Shown here: positions 26,414-38,200 of the stretch, piece after piece | Position numbering within the stretch: position 1 is the first letter of the stretch | Layout: every line of letters starts with the position of its first letter | Origin: Crambe crambe | Lineage: Eukaryota; Porifera; Demospongiae; Poecilosclerida; Crambeidae | DNA length: 64,000 nucleotides | Direction of reading: 5' to 3' | Assembly (NCBI GenBank): GCA_963924555.1 | Contig: OZ004597.1 | Coordinates: forward strand, 2,250,404 to 2,314,403 | Program-made: the position numbers and the translations under genes | The notes under the pieces: model-generated | What the model was told of the DNA's origin: nothing | Database searches by the model: none | Seen by the model: the letters and a program-made list of their open reading frames with translations, nothing else

Positions 26414-29081
26414 TTGCAATAAAAAGGCAGCTGCTCTTTACCCTGGACTGTCATAACTGTTGCTGGGTAAATACATATGCTCAGTTTACCCAAGGTGATC
26501 ATGAAAAGAAGGAATGAATGTACACCTACAAGATAAATTAGCCCGGGCTTGCTTCGCTCCGCAGATTAAACAGGATGATGATTGTTTCCTGTGGACCATG
26601 AAAATTTTACCACACCATAACTGAACATAGCGTGAGCAATAACCTGCCAACACCCTCAATATAATATTGTCTTCCAACTAAAGAAGGAAGCCTTATGGCG
26701 ATAGTTATGCAGGGAAGTGCATTGCAACCAGTTCACAGCCAAACCCATATTTCTGTCACCATGCTTTTTTCTTTCTTTCTTGAGTCAAAAATTACACACA
26801 TTCAGGTTTTAAGTGTGGGTTCCGAAAAGAAACAAAAATCACGAAGGAATAAAACATCCTTGAAATATGGAAATACACTATTGATCAGCTTGTACCTGTA
26901 ATACCAAAAAACTTGAGCTTGAATTAGCCGATCAATCACTTTTTGCAGTGATATCAAAACTGATCATTTATCAGTCAGAGTGGGAAGTGTCCCCTTGATT
27001 ACACGACTACCACATGGATTACCTGAAGTCCAATGGTTTGAGGACCGACATGGTCAAGTGTAACATTCATTCTACGAGTTTTATTTAGCTGCATGATCTC
27101 GGATTTCTGGAAAGTTGTGTTGATGACCGCCTCTCCCACCATCACGATGATTCGGACGGCCTGAGGATTCGAACAAGGAAGAAATTGATAGTAACGATAG
27201 ATGGGAGTCATGTATGAATTATTCCATGCGCAATTCATGTGATCACATGACACGGAATTGGGACGTGTGCACATGGGTGTCATTCTCGGGTCCTTGCTCA
27301 CAGCGGACATGGAAGAGATGATGTATTGCTCCATGTAGAGAATCATTTTACAGAGAGGTGGCAAATAGCCTGCATCAATATAATTCAATTAGGACTGCTA
27401 TAGAATAATGGAATTTGTCAATTGATCAAGTTGATGGGTATGCAGTTAGAAAAAGGTGATAACTGTGAGTGGTTTGTCAAGGCTGCCTAGTATAGACAAT
27501 AATTATTTTATAACTTTTACTGAAAGTGAATTTATGTTGGGATAAATACAGTTATAGCACTGACACCACATTTCGATTAAGGCTTCATACACACATATGG
27601 GGTCATAAATTACACTCTTAGTCCCAGGCCAAGAGGCTAGGGCTAGGGTTAGTTCTAGGCTAGCAGCCAAGTTCAAAGTGGAACATAAATTACTGCATGT
27701 CTACCAAAGACATTCCCCATACCAGACAGACAGCCCACTGCATGGGGAATTTTTGGGGGGCTCTGAAGCAGGACCAAACATTGGGCCCACTAGATGATAA
27801 TCAGAACAAATTTAAAGCAGGATGGGTGCCATTAACCAAAATGTGGCCATGGTGTCACAGGAAGTACTACAGTTCTGTGGCTGAATGAAGTCTATACCTT
27901 TATTTATTGGATTTACAAAGTCAGCAGGCTGAACTACAAATGGCGTGTTATTATGAACATACCTCCTGCATTACATTCAGTCTGATTCAAAGGAATGTCT
28001 CGATAAGGTATAATTTGTTTCCATACATTGGCTCCCTCACGAAGAACATCCACCTGCATACACACAGTAAGAGGTCTCATTCTTTTCATAATGTCCAGAA
28101 TGTAGCTAGATAATGTCACTTCAATTGCTTGTGAGCTTTCCAAGTTGGTTGGCAGATTTCATGTCTTAGCAGTGTTTGCAGTAGTGCACAATGTAGAGTT
28201 TACATACTTCTAACTGCAGCTAGGACCTGCCAACCAACTTGCAAAGCACAAGGGAGTTGCCTTTTGGGAAATAAAGAAAAGAGCCAACTTTAAACCATTT
28301 TCTTAGTACGCACTTGTTCCTAATACTTTGACAGAGGCTTGGAAGGTGATAGTCCTAGTGGATCGGCTTATAAGTATGCAATATTGCTGTGCTTTTAAGA
28401 GATTTAAAATACATTTTCAGAGGATCTGATTGGCCACAAGTCATGTGACCAGCAAATAGTGCACAATGCACTCAGCTGGTGCATTACTAACCTCGTGCTC
28501 GGCTTGTGCATTATTAACCTCGTGCACTATGGCATCATCCTTGTGTGCACACATTAAAAACTTAAGGTTAGCTAGGTATGTTATAACTATTACTTAATGC
28601 ATTCTTACCCCAAAGCCCAGAGTAAGTCCAGCTCTCTGCACCGCTGTCACATTCAACTGCACCTTCTCTCCCCCAATATATGTAGCTGCTATCCTGGATG
28701 AATCAAATATGTCCTGGAAGATGATAACTCCGCTGATAGCACGGTTCTTGATCCACATGGCTGGATGCTGCCAGCAGGGAAGCAGCTGGAACTCCAACTG
28801 GTCGTTATTTGAGAGGACCTCACAGTTGATGGTTTCGCAGTTGGGCCAGTATGTACTCGCACAAGCTATGAGCCCACTCCCTGCTTTGTTGGCATCTGCA
28901 ACCACTAAAGGCATCACATCACATGTGGAGACTAGAGGTGGCCATGGATCTTCCTGAGCACCTATTCCTAAAAAGTTGCATGGCAAAGAATGACATACAG
29001 ATATCCAATGCAGCTTAGTTGCTCACTTTCAAAGCTTGCAATATAGAGAACGATCAGCAACATTCTAGAATTGCTGGCCAT
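17953..29081 (-). CDS. Giant type I membrane protein with 14 tandem six-cysteine modules (receptor family, 'gene R')
   Basis: Twenty-four exons join with no frame break to 2158 residues. Exon 1 (29081-29027) is a signal peptide (MASNSRMLLIVLYIAS). Then a three-exon cassette repeats seven times: an alpha-module exon (phase 0-0 after the first, 429-534 bp), a linker exon (82-94 bp, phase 0-1) and a beta-module exon (317-356 bp, phase 1-0). Each module carries C-x2-M, then C/C/C, F-x-LPC-x2-PP, an NVT-x-H strand and a closing IPL(D/N)R-x2-C. Examples are 23270-22812 (alpha), 22752-22662 (linker), 22592-22237 (beta). A short Thr/Ser stalk (18510-18357) precedes the TM helix and tail (18122-17953): RRKKKGQIRFKQLSG, then DDIDDEDHENM. 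NxS/T sites are abundant. I do not recognise the module; the role is probably surface recognition or adhesion (inference). Confidence 0.85.
18128..18263. repeat. Purine-rich (GAAG/GGAG)n tract
   Basis: About 135 bp of GAAGG/GGGA repeats on the + strand. On the minus strand, the coding strand here, it is a long (CTTCC)n pyrimidine tract that ends just before the splice acceptor of the TM exon of gene R at 18122. Confidence 0.9.
23291..23378. repeat. AT-rich palindromic tandem repeat
   Basis: About three copies of a ~28-bp unit built from GTATAGTATACTATAC blocks, each self-complementary, so the tract can form hairpins. It lies in an intron of gene R, between the exons ending at 23465 and starting at 23270. 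Confidence 0.85.
24640..24726. repeat. (GGGGA)n purine tract beside a splice acceptor
   Basis: A G/A-only stretch of ~85 bp on the + strand. On the coding (minus) strand it is an unusually long polypyrimidine tract leading directly into the acceptor of the gene R exon that begins at 24638. Confidence 0.9.
25749..25796. repeat. (TC)n microsatellite
   Basis: About 24 TC dinucleotides in an intron of gene R, some 16 bp past the donor of the exon 26346-25813. The RERERE reading frame on the minus strand is repeat-derived. Confidence 0.95.
26370..26410. repeat. (AC)n microsatellite
   Basis: About 20 AC dinucleotides in the intron of gene R, roughly 25 bp upstream (on the minus strand) of the acceptor at 26346. 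Confidence 0.95.
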
Positions 29082-29218
29082 CGTTGTCAGAAGTTTAGAA
29101 GTTAGAAGCCTACAGCTAGCTAGCTAGATACATAAGCCACACCTCCTCTTATTGGTGCGCAAGCGCATAGTAGGTGTGGTTAAAAACCCTTGATTATCTT
29201 TTTCTATTTCTGTTGACT
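29082..29218. promoter_or_regulatory. 137-bp bidirectional promoter between the two large receptor genes
   Basis: The start codons of gene R (29081, minus) and gene A (29219, plus) are head-to-head with only 137 bp between them. Near the centre are an inverted CCAAT box (ATTGG, 29151-29155) and TGCGCAAGCGCA (29156-29167), one base from the NRF1 consensus. These are framed by inverted CCACACCT (29137-29144) and AGGTGTGG (29172-29179), so the whole block is roughly symmetric around 29158. CCAAT and NRF1 sites are typical of animal bidirectional promoters. Confidence 0.7.
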
Positions 29219-32200
29219 ATGGCCTCTCGACTGCTATGGTTGATAGTATCATTATGCTTATCAATTTCTTCAAGAGGCAAGTTGATTCAGGATCATGAGC
29301 TAACTAGCTACCTCTAGCTAGCTGTGACTGCTGGCTCTAGCTAGCTAGCTAGCTAGCTTAGCAGCTGGGTATATAATTCATATTCATAAACTAATAACGC
29401 TAATAAGGTTGTTTCAGACTAGTTGAATATTGTTTTAGAGAGAAAGAGTTGCAATACTGAAACCTGGAGAGAGTTAAAATTAAAAAACAAAAACAAAAAA
29501 AAACACAAAGAAACAACAGGAAGTCTGTTTCCTGTTTCTGAATAATAATACTGTGCTCTTTATTCATGCAGGTTCCTGCAGTAGAATTGAACCATCAGTG
29601 GAGTTCTGGCCATCACAAGCTATATGGCCAACACCAGAAATCCAGCCCACTTCAGGAACAAATCAACAAACCACGTGCTCGGCTCTGCAGGGGATAGTGA
29701 GCACCAACCCTCTCTGTACTACCTCCATTTCATGTACTGCCATCAACTGCATCTTAAGTGATGAAAATACAGCCATGTTTGGAGTGATGCCGTGCAGTAA
29801 CCCCCCTTCCATCAATGTGGTCACTAGACAAAACGGGAGAGTCGTTTTCAACAATACGATTTCCCAATCTCGAGTTATACCGATTACCCTTTCTGGTATT
29901 ACTATTGTGAGAATCAATGTAACAGTGACGCATTCTCCTGACTTGGATTCTATTACATTAAAGGTCTCTATAGCATGCTTTTGGAGTCCTAACCTTGCTA
30001 AAACCCTTGAGCCCTTGAGCAATTTCAGAAATAGCTGACACAGCAGGGTTAATTATACTCAATTTGCCAAAAGATTTGGGGGATTTTCAAGGAACCAAAC
30101 CATACTGCTAATAGATTGGAAAACTCTCATATAAGCTGGTTCCAAAGTGCCTATAGCTAGAGGTCCCATCTCAGGACATATTGTTATGGGCAAACATTGC
30201 AGTTTCCCCAAAGGGGGGAGGGCAGTGCCCTTACTCAAAAAATCAATTAGTATTATCGGAAGGGGTCTTCCCAGGGGGGGGGGGGGCATGGGCAATGTGT
30301 CCTGAATTCCCCATGTAGCATTAAAGGAGGGGGTCTCCCCAAGGGGTCAGGGGCAACTTCCTTAATTACCTCCCTGGCTAGTGAAGCCTGATAAGTGTAA
30401 TTGACTTCCCATGTAGTACATAAACGGTAAATGAGCATAATAAATGTCTAAGAATCATGTGTACAAGGGTTTTGTATACAAGTTGTGTATACAAATACAC
30501 TAATACCTACACTTCTTCAATCAACCTGAAATCCATTCAGCCATATAATTCTCTCCAATGGAGAAAATTTAACACTTGTCCTGAATAATTATAGAGTTCA
30601 CTAATTAAGAGAGGTTTATATTGAAGAATACATTAGAGTTATGTGGTGCTTGTGCCACTGTTGTAAGATTCATAATGACTGTAGTCCCTATGTATATTAA
30701 TCAGCCACCACAGGCAATAGTACTATATGTTGTTGTTGTTGTTGTTTATTGGTTGTTGTTATCACAGGTAGATGCCATTTTTACACTCTCTACTACTACT
30801 GCGCTCCCATTGATTCCAGAGACACGAATTCCAATTGACAGATCTCAGTGCAACTCCACCGAGACCCACGTCTCTCAACTCCTTTCTCTTTATCCCAGCC
30901 CCACCCCCACTGGACCCTCCCCCCATGTTCAGACCTGTCAGACACTGAGGAGAATAGCCTCTACTCCGGGGAGTGTGTGTCATACAACTGACTCTTGCAC
31001 TGCCCTGGACTGCGTTTACATCAGCTATCACTCCAAGTTAACTATCCTACCTTGCAATAACCCCCCTGCTCTGAGGGTGGCCATCACAAATCCATCTGGG
31101 ACGATTGTGTTTAATCAAACTCTGACACAATCTCGTAGACAGCCGGTCTCATTTGGAAATATTATTTTCTATGTGGTCTTTACTATCAGTCATACTCCTA
31201 ATTCGATCAACTTAAAGGTAAGTTCTAGAAGCTAGCTAGGTAATACACAGACCCAGGTGGAAGATTTTTCAAAACATGCTTTGATGGAATTGACCCAAAC
31301 TCCAGTCATGTATCTCTAAACCAACTTTCAGCCCCAAGGCTTGCTGGTAGTCATGGAGAGCTAAAGTATAAAGAAGTGGGCCCCAAAATGAATCCATCTA
31401 ATATTTGATTTCTACCTGGTGCTATCACATCCAATGAGTGGATCTATCTGGGACTGTATGAGTGATGTGTCTCCATCTATTTTCTGACCCATTTTTTCTC
31501 TTTGGCCAGACAATTCCAACTTTAGTCAGACATTCTGTCAGAACAAATTCAAGAAGTCACACATCATATAGATATACTCAAAGAAGATAAATGACCAGCA
31601 AATTCCTATAATGTCTGATCAAGGTTGGATTTGGTCGGATAAAATATCCTGAAACTCTTATTTTTCACACTGTGTCTCTAATAAGTTACTATTATGTGGG
31701 ATCAAATGACACACACTTTCTTGTAACAACATTTGTTCCAATCACGAGTAGTTCCATATCCTGTGACAGATTAATATGAGATGACTTTGACTGTGTCATG
31801 TCTTGTCATAGTTGTTCTGATTTGATGTGTTAGTATTTCAGGTGCATTGTTAATGAAACATCAAGAACATGCTAGCTTTTAGTTCCAAGCCTAGCTATGC
31901 ATGCATATTATTGAGAAAGGTTGCTACCATAAATTTTTGTTGTTAGAATCCATAGTCACCTCCCCCTATCAGGGTTCTCCCCAGTTAAACTGATCAAAGC
32001 GGTGCTTGAATACCACATTAAAGGATTTTGACATTCTTGTGGCTATTAAAATACATTGTTTTAACCACATGAAAGAAAAATGGGCCATGTTGTACCTCTC
32101 TAACACCCTTTGGGGAGAACCCTGCCTATGAAAATTAATTACATTTGTACAAACTAGTGATATTTGAAAAGTGGCTTCAATCAGGAATGAATTATGATAA

Positions 32201-35200
32201 ATAATTTTAACTTGATATGCATAATGATAATATTTCTCTAGGTCACCCTTGATCCACCTATAGGCAGTGATATAGTTCTCGTCCCCAAAACATCAATACC
32301 GATAGATCGCTCCAACTGTTCCAATGTCTTCCCCATGATTTCCGTCACCCCGACTCCCACTCCAGCGCTGGCCACCAGCAGAACCTGCCAAGCACTCCAG
32401 CAGATAAGTTCCAGTACACAAGGCTGCCAAATCACATCTTCCTGTAACACTCTCGTGTGTGACCTTGTGGCGGCCACTGTGGACTTCACTGTGCTGCCCT
32501 GCGTGACTCCTCCTGCTGTCCAAGTGGTAGTTTTGGATGGCTCAGATGAGGTCCTCTTTAATGACACTGTCACGCGTTCTCGACTGGAGAATATCACCCT
32601 TGGCTCTACACCTGTGTTTCTGTTGAATGTCACAGTGAGACATCCACCCTCCATGGATGCTATTATCTTCAAGGTGTGTTCTATTTAATGGCAGCATTTT
32701 ATGGATATAGGTTATGAATTTCCCTTCCTGAGTCGGTAAAAGGTGTTATTAATATTATATATTAGCCAGCAACTTTTCTTGTCTGTTGCATGTATGAACA
32801 TCCTGGAAGTAATTGGATAGGTATTTCCATGTTGAGATTTACTAAGAATATAGGAAACAGTTGCGATAGCTATGAGGTTTCCATCAAAGGTCAGGTTTTT
32901 GCAACTACAACTTTTTTCTTTTTTTTTTGCTGTAAATCCAGTGATGATTCTGTTGCCTAAACACTTTCTATGGCATGGACTTTATACTCAGTATTAGAGC
33001 TATTACAGGGAAATCAGACAGGATGTATGCATAGAACCAGCATGCACCCTATATCAGGATATCAGCTACACAGCCTACAACTTTGTACCAGTGACTTGTC
33101 ATCTATTCAGTACGACAGTAGCTTCAACTTTGCACTGTGACATCATTAGTGTCAATATTTTGAAGGTGTCAATGTCTAGCCATCACCAATACATTGCATA
33201 ATCTGGCTTCATGCAGTAACTTTGCCGTCACTGTTTAACTCCTTAATAGCTAATATTTTTATCTATTAATTTTCATTTCAAAAAGAGTTTCTCCTCACAC
33301 GAATGATATGCACACGAGTATAAGTTTAAGTGACCAAATACAAATTTTGACACAAAAAAGAACACAAAATTGGTAATTTGAGTAATGATCTGGTATGCAA
33401 ACTTGTGACAAATACTATTTAGCTCTGCTCTGTGGACATTAAGTATGTGATAAGTTCAGCTGAACATATATGGTAGCTAACTATATATTTGGTTTTCAGT
33501 TTGAGTTCTACTCTCACTGAGTACCAAGGACTGTGTCTTTTCAGTGACCTCCGAATTAGTTTCCTCATCGGCTGTCAGATCAGATGTGCTCTTCCAAAAC
33601 TTTTTCTTGCTTAGGTACCCTTCCTCCAAACCCTCAGGGTACAGTGCAGCCATGGTGATATAATCTGGGTCATCAAACAGCTTCAGGGCTTCCGCAGACA
33701 TTTTTTCTCTGTCTAATGTGTCTGTTGCATTTAAGCTGCTGTGGAGACTTGTTGGTGAAGACAGAGCTAAGCCCGAGTCTCTTTGAGGGGACTCAAGAAT
33801 GTACAGCTGTCCTCTGTCCCTCTCTGGTAGAGAAGGAGGGAGATCTACTGCTTGCTCTTCTGGTGAAGAGTGACAAGAATCAATCCTAGCAGCAGCAATG
33901 ACGATGGAAGTAGGTTTCGGAATCGGATTATCACTGGAATTCGATCTTGGAGGTGGAATTGGACTGTTCCTGTTATCAGTGGAATTTGGTCTTGGAGGTG
34001 GAATTGGACTGTTCCTGGTCTCTTCTTGGATCGTAATTGGAACTGCACTGGGATGAGATGAATTATTGGATGGATCATTTGAAGGTGTTTCGTGGACATC
34101 ATACACTGAGGCACGCACTGTTTGAGTAGCCATTATGCCTGCTTCTTCCTCCTCAATGAAGACTGACTCATTTTCTGCTTCTGCACTTTGCTCCTCTTTC
34201 TCTTGTTCTTTAATGGTATAGATTGTATTCTCCTGTTTCTGAGGAGAATAATCATATTTCTCCTCAGCATAGATCCCACCTGCTGGTTCTTCAGTGGAAT
34301 AGATTCTGTTTCCGTTTTTCTTCCGAATTGAAGTATTAAAAATTGACTGGTTATCAACGGAACGATTCCCCAAAGTGGAGTTACGACCACTGTGCAAAAA
34401 CAACAAAAAAAAACAATAATAGCTGTGACTATGCATGCATGGAAACTATAACCATAACATTTATGCAAAATTACCATTGCACATAGCTACCACAGCATTG
34501 CAGCTGGCTAGATATGATTATGCATACTTACATTGTCGAGAAAGATGTTTGATACTGAAGGGTTCCACCATATTGACTGTAGCGATCGCCCACATATCCT
34601 CCATCTACAATATTGCACAGAAAGAACAGTTCATGTACTTATTTCCTAATGAATTTCAGTGCTATAGATGTAAACATGTCAGTTTCAAGATTTTATACTT
34701 ACGTTCTCTATAATAGTCTGCTTCTTCAATGTCCACTTTTTTACTAGAGCGGCAACATCTATAGCAGCAAATGGAGAAAAAGATGAACGATACACCAATG
34801 ACAAGAACACCAATGGATCCACCCAGTGCTATTTGGCCTGCAAGTGACAGTGGAGGAGAGGGAATGGTTGTAGTAGTTGCTGGAGCTGTTGATGTAGGTG
34901 ATTCGGTTACTGAAGAAGAAAGAAGTATAGTTGGTCGGTGTTGCATACAGAATAGCCATGCAGTGTACATGCATAAACCATGCGTACATGGAGTGTACAT
35001 GCAGTGTACATGCGCATACAAGGTGGCTAAGAGGAGAATTGTGTTTGCTATCTAGCAGCTGTTAGATGCAGCTGCCATGGTATAGAATTTTTAAAAAAGA
35101 AGCTTTATTGGTACATGAATGAGCACTGCATGCTTGCAGAATGCACTTACCTCTAGTGTTGACTATCGTTGCCATTGTGTTGGAGTCAGATGGTGTTTCC

Positions 35201-38200
35201 ATGTTATCCTGTGGTGCCACTGTGTTGGCACTCTCTGATGGAGTTGCTTCTGCATCAGCAGTTGTTGTACCAGTGCTGGATGGAGTGGCCATTGCACTTG
35301 TGCTTGCAGATGTCACCTCAGTGCTAGCTGCACTGGTGCTAGGTGATGATGTCACTTCAGCATCAGTGCTGAAGGGCATTAATGCCTCTGTGTCAGTGGC
35401 GAGTGGCAAATCTCCACTTTGAGCTGATGCCAAGTGGAAGAGAAGTAGCGCTGTGCAGTGCACCTTGAAAAGCAGTTGAATCATGATTTTTTCAAAAAAC
35501 AACAACAACAAAAAACGACTATATCTTCTTTACTTTTGAGAATCAACTAATGCTGTGATTGAAAGTGCTTGGTTTATATTGCTGTTGGAGTACCACAACA
35601 TCCTGAGTGTGTGTGTGTCTGTTTGCTCTATATGTAATTATGATGAGTTCACAATTCCTCAATATTCTATTTCCTGTGCACTGATTCATTATTGAATTGT
35701 GGTGGCTCAACAGAAGTATCCTGTATGGATGCACCTTTAACTCCTCAGGGATGATTAAAAGATCAATCAAGAAGGAAACTGTTGTGGTGTGGTGTATATT
35801 AACCACAATTCATATTAACAAGTATGCATGGCTATCATGTGCACATTAATTAACTTAATTATAGTGTCAGTCATCCAAAGGTGAAAGTTTACTTGCTGGG
35901 GTTGAAAAATCGATGTAGAGACCAAACAAAAGTTTGGGACGATATCTCTGGAACTGTCATGAAATCTCAAACCAGAGGGGGAGAGGGGGGAGGCTCCCCC
36001 TCTCCCCCCCCCCTAATGAAAATTCATCCCTCAAAACCAAAACTCTACAAAGAAACCTGATCGATGCCTTTTCTCAGATGTGTTTAACCCATTGACCAAT
36101 CCCTTGTGGTTGGACTCCTTTGCACTTTATACTTATAACCTGAAGGTCCAGTCAACTGAAAATCGCACTGTTAGTATTTTTTATATCCCCTCAGGTCGAT
36201 CTGATAATAATTTCTGGTGGCAGTGTACTTCCTATCATTAATGAGACAAGAATCCCTATCGATCGTTGCAGTTGTCCCAACATACATTGTTCGACTGTGC
36301 TCATACCTTCCTCCATGCCAACCAGTAAGTTCATCCATCCTTCCTTATTCAGATATAAGTCAGTCATATCAGGTATGCAGTGGAATTAATCTGGGCTAGT
36401 ATTGCAATAATGAGCATTCTTGCATTTCTATTGAGATATGCTAACTGGATATTTTTTATATGCTGTAATAGCATTCCGGATGTTCACACTCTAGCAACAA
36501 CATAAGGACCATGTGTATGCTGTAACAACAGATAGTAAACTAACTGTCTATACTACCGTAGCTGTGACTTGGGTCACTATGACTCCAGGGGTTAGGAACC
36601 CGAAGAAAATTGACACATGGATTGAAATCTGTGAATTATCCTTTTGTTCAGACTGAGAGGTCTGTCCTCTTTCGGGATGTCCCCTTAATGGTGTATTTGG
36701 TCAGAATTCCAAATGGTTTTAAGTTCAGCTTTGACTGCCTGTACAATAATATTTGCTTCTCTTAAGTTAATAAAGGTACAGGTAGACACACACAATAGTT
36801 CCAGTCAACAGACTTGAGGTAACTTGGGTAACCCTAGGATACAGAGGATATCTTTAACTAATTAAGAAGCAGTAGTCCAAGCTTTAGTAAGAGCTCAGAA
36901 ATCCTATTTGCATCCTTAGTGGAACCTCCAATAAAGGACGCTCAATAAACTATTCACTTTGTACAAAATAACAGAGACAAAAGGCTAGCAGAGTCTCCCC
37001 TAGCCTCGTACCCAGGCCCACTTTTTTCGCGGGGTGGTGGAAAAGTGAAGGGCCTGGTATAAGTTGCATGTGCATGCGCTCCATCCCCCCAATTGGGATT
37101 CGCTATACTTTCGGGCACGTCCGTTACACAAATCGTAATGAACATTACATCTGGAGAGCTGAGTCAGCAGCTAGCTCTAGATAGAGACTGTTCTGTCGCT
37201 TTTGCTCTTTCTGCGCTAGATTCAAACTCCCAGAAGCATTCTGTGCAAGCTGTTTATGAAAGAAGTTATTCGCTACCAATTGGTTAGACAAGAAGAGTCG
37301 CTGCTATCAAAGTATCATGTCTTACCTTTTGTTTTTGAACATAAGCTTGGCTTGAGAGGGATAGTGCTGTTCTTGTTGTGTCTTAGTTTATTTAACTGAT
37401 GTGGATAAGGTCTGGAGCCAGATCTAGTTAGCTAGCTAGCTTTAAGCTGATTGAGTGCGCGCGTGCTACATACATTTTTATGATTACATCATTCATCATC
37501 CACGAAATTTTACATATTATTTCGTGTCTAATTAAGCGCATGTGCCATACAACTTATACCAGGCCCTTCGCTTTTCCACCGCCCCGCGAAAAAAGCGGGC
37601 CTGGGTACAAGGCTAAGTCTCCCCTAGCTGTACTTTCAAACAGGATGCTTAAGTATATTCATGAGAATATAATTCAATTAATGCCATAGACCCAGCCCAT
37701 TCTATAGTGGCCCGCCCTGCATTTAGTATACTGGGGGAAACACTGGGCTAGGTCCAATTATAATTATTCAGAGGTTCTGCTGTATTAATTACTATACATA
37801 AAAGTTATCTTCTTCTTTTTTTTTTTTTTTTAAAGTCGAAGGGGAAGTTTGTGTAGGAAATATCCGTGTTTTGCATGTGTTTTATATCATGTCTACTCTT
37901 ACTGTTCTTGATCAGATATGGTTTCACTGTCAAGAAAGTGAGCCAGTAGTCTGTTTACTAGTGGAAGCATACAAGAGCGTCATGACTCTTCTCTATTTGG
38001 TGCCACTATGGGTCATCTTGTTATAAATCAAACCTGCAACTGTTTATAAAGGAAAAATAAGGATCTGTGCATGTCCTCCATTAGGAAATGGGGGCATATT
38101 ATGACCTTCTTTCCCCTACAGGAAGTACTTCCAACTATGTGAAGCATGCTACCACCACCTTTACTCAATCACCAGGTATGTCACCTTATACATAGTGCTT

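Noticed and set aside
35985..36014. G-rich/C-rich inverted block (GAGGGGGGAGG/CCCCCTCTCCCC) as a terminator or RNA hairpin
   Set aside because: A short low-complexity palindrome in an intron; nothing ties it to a function.
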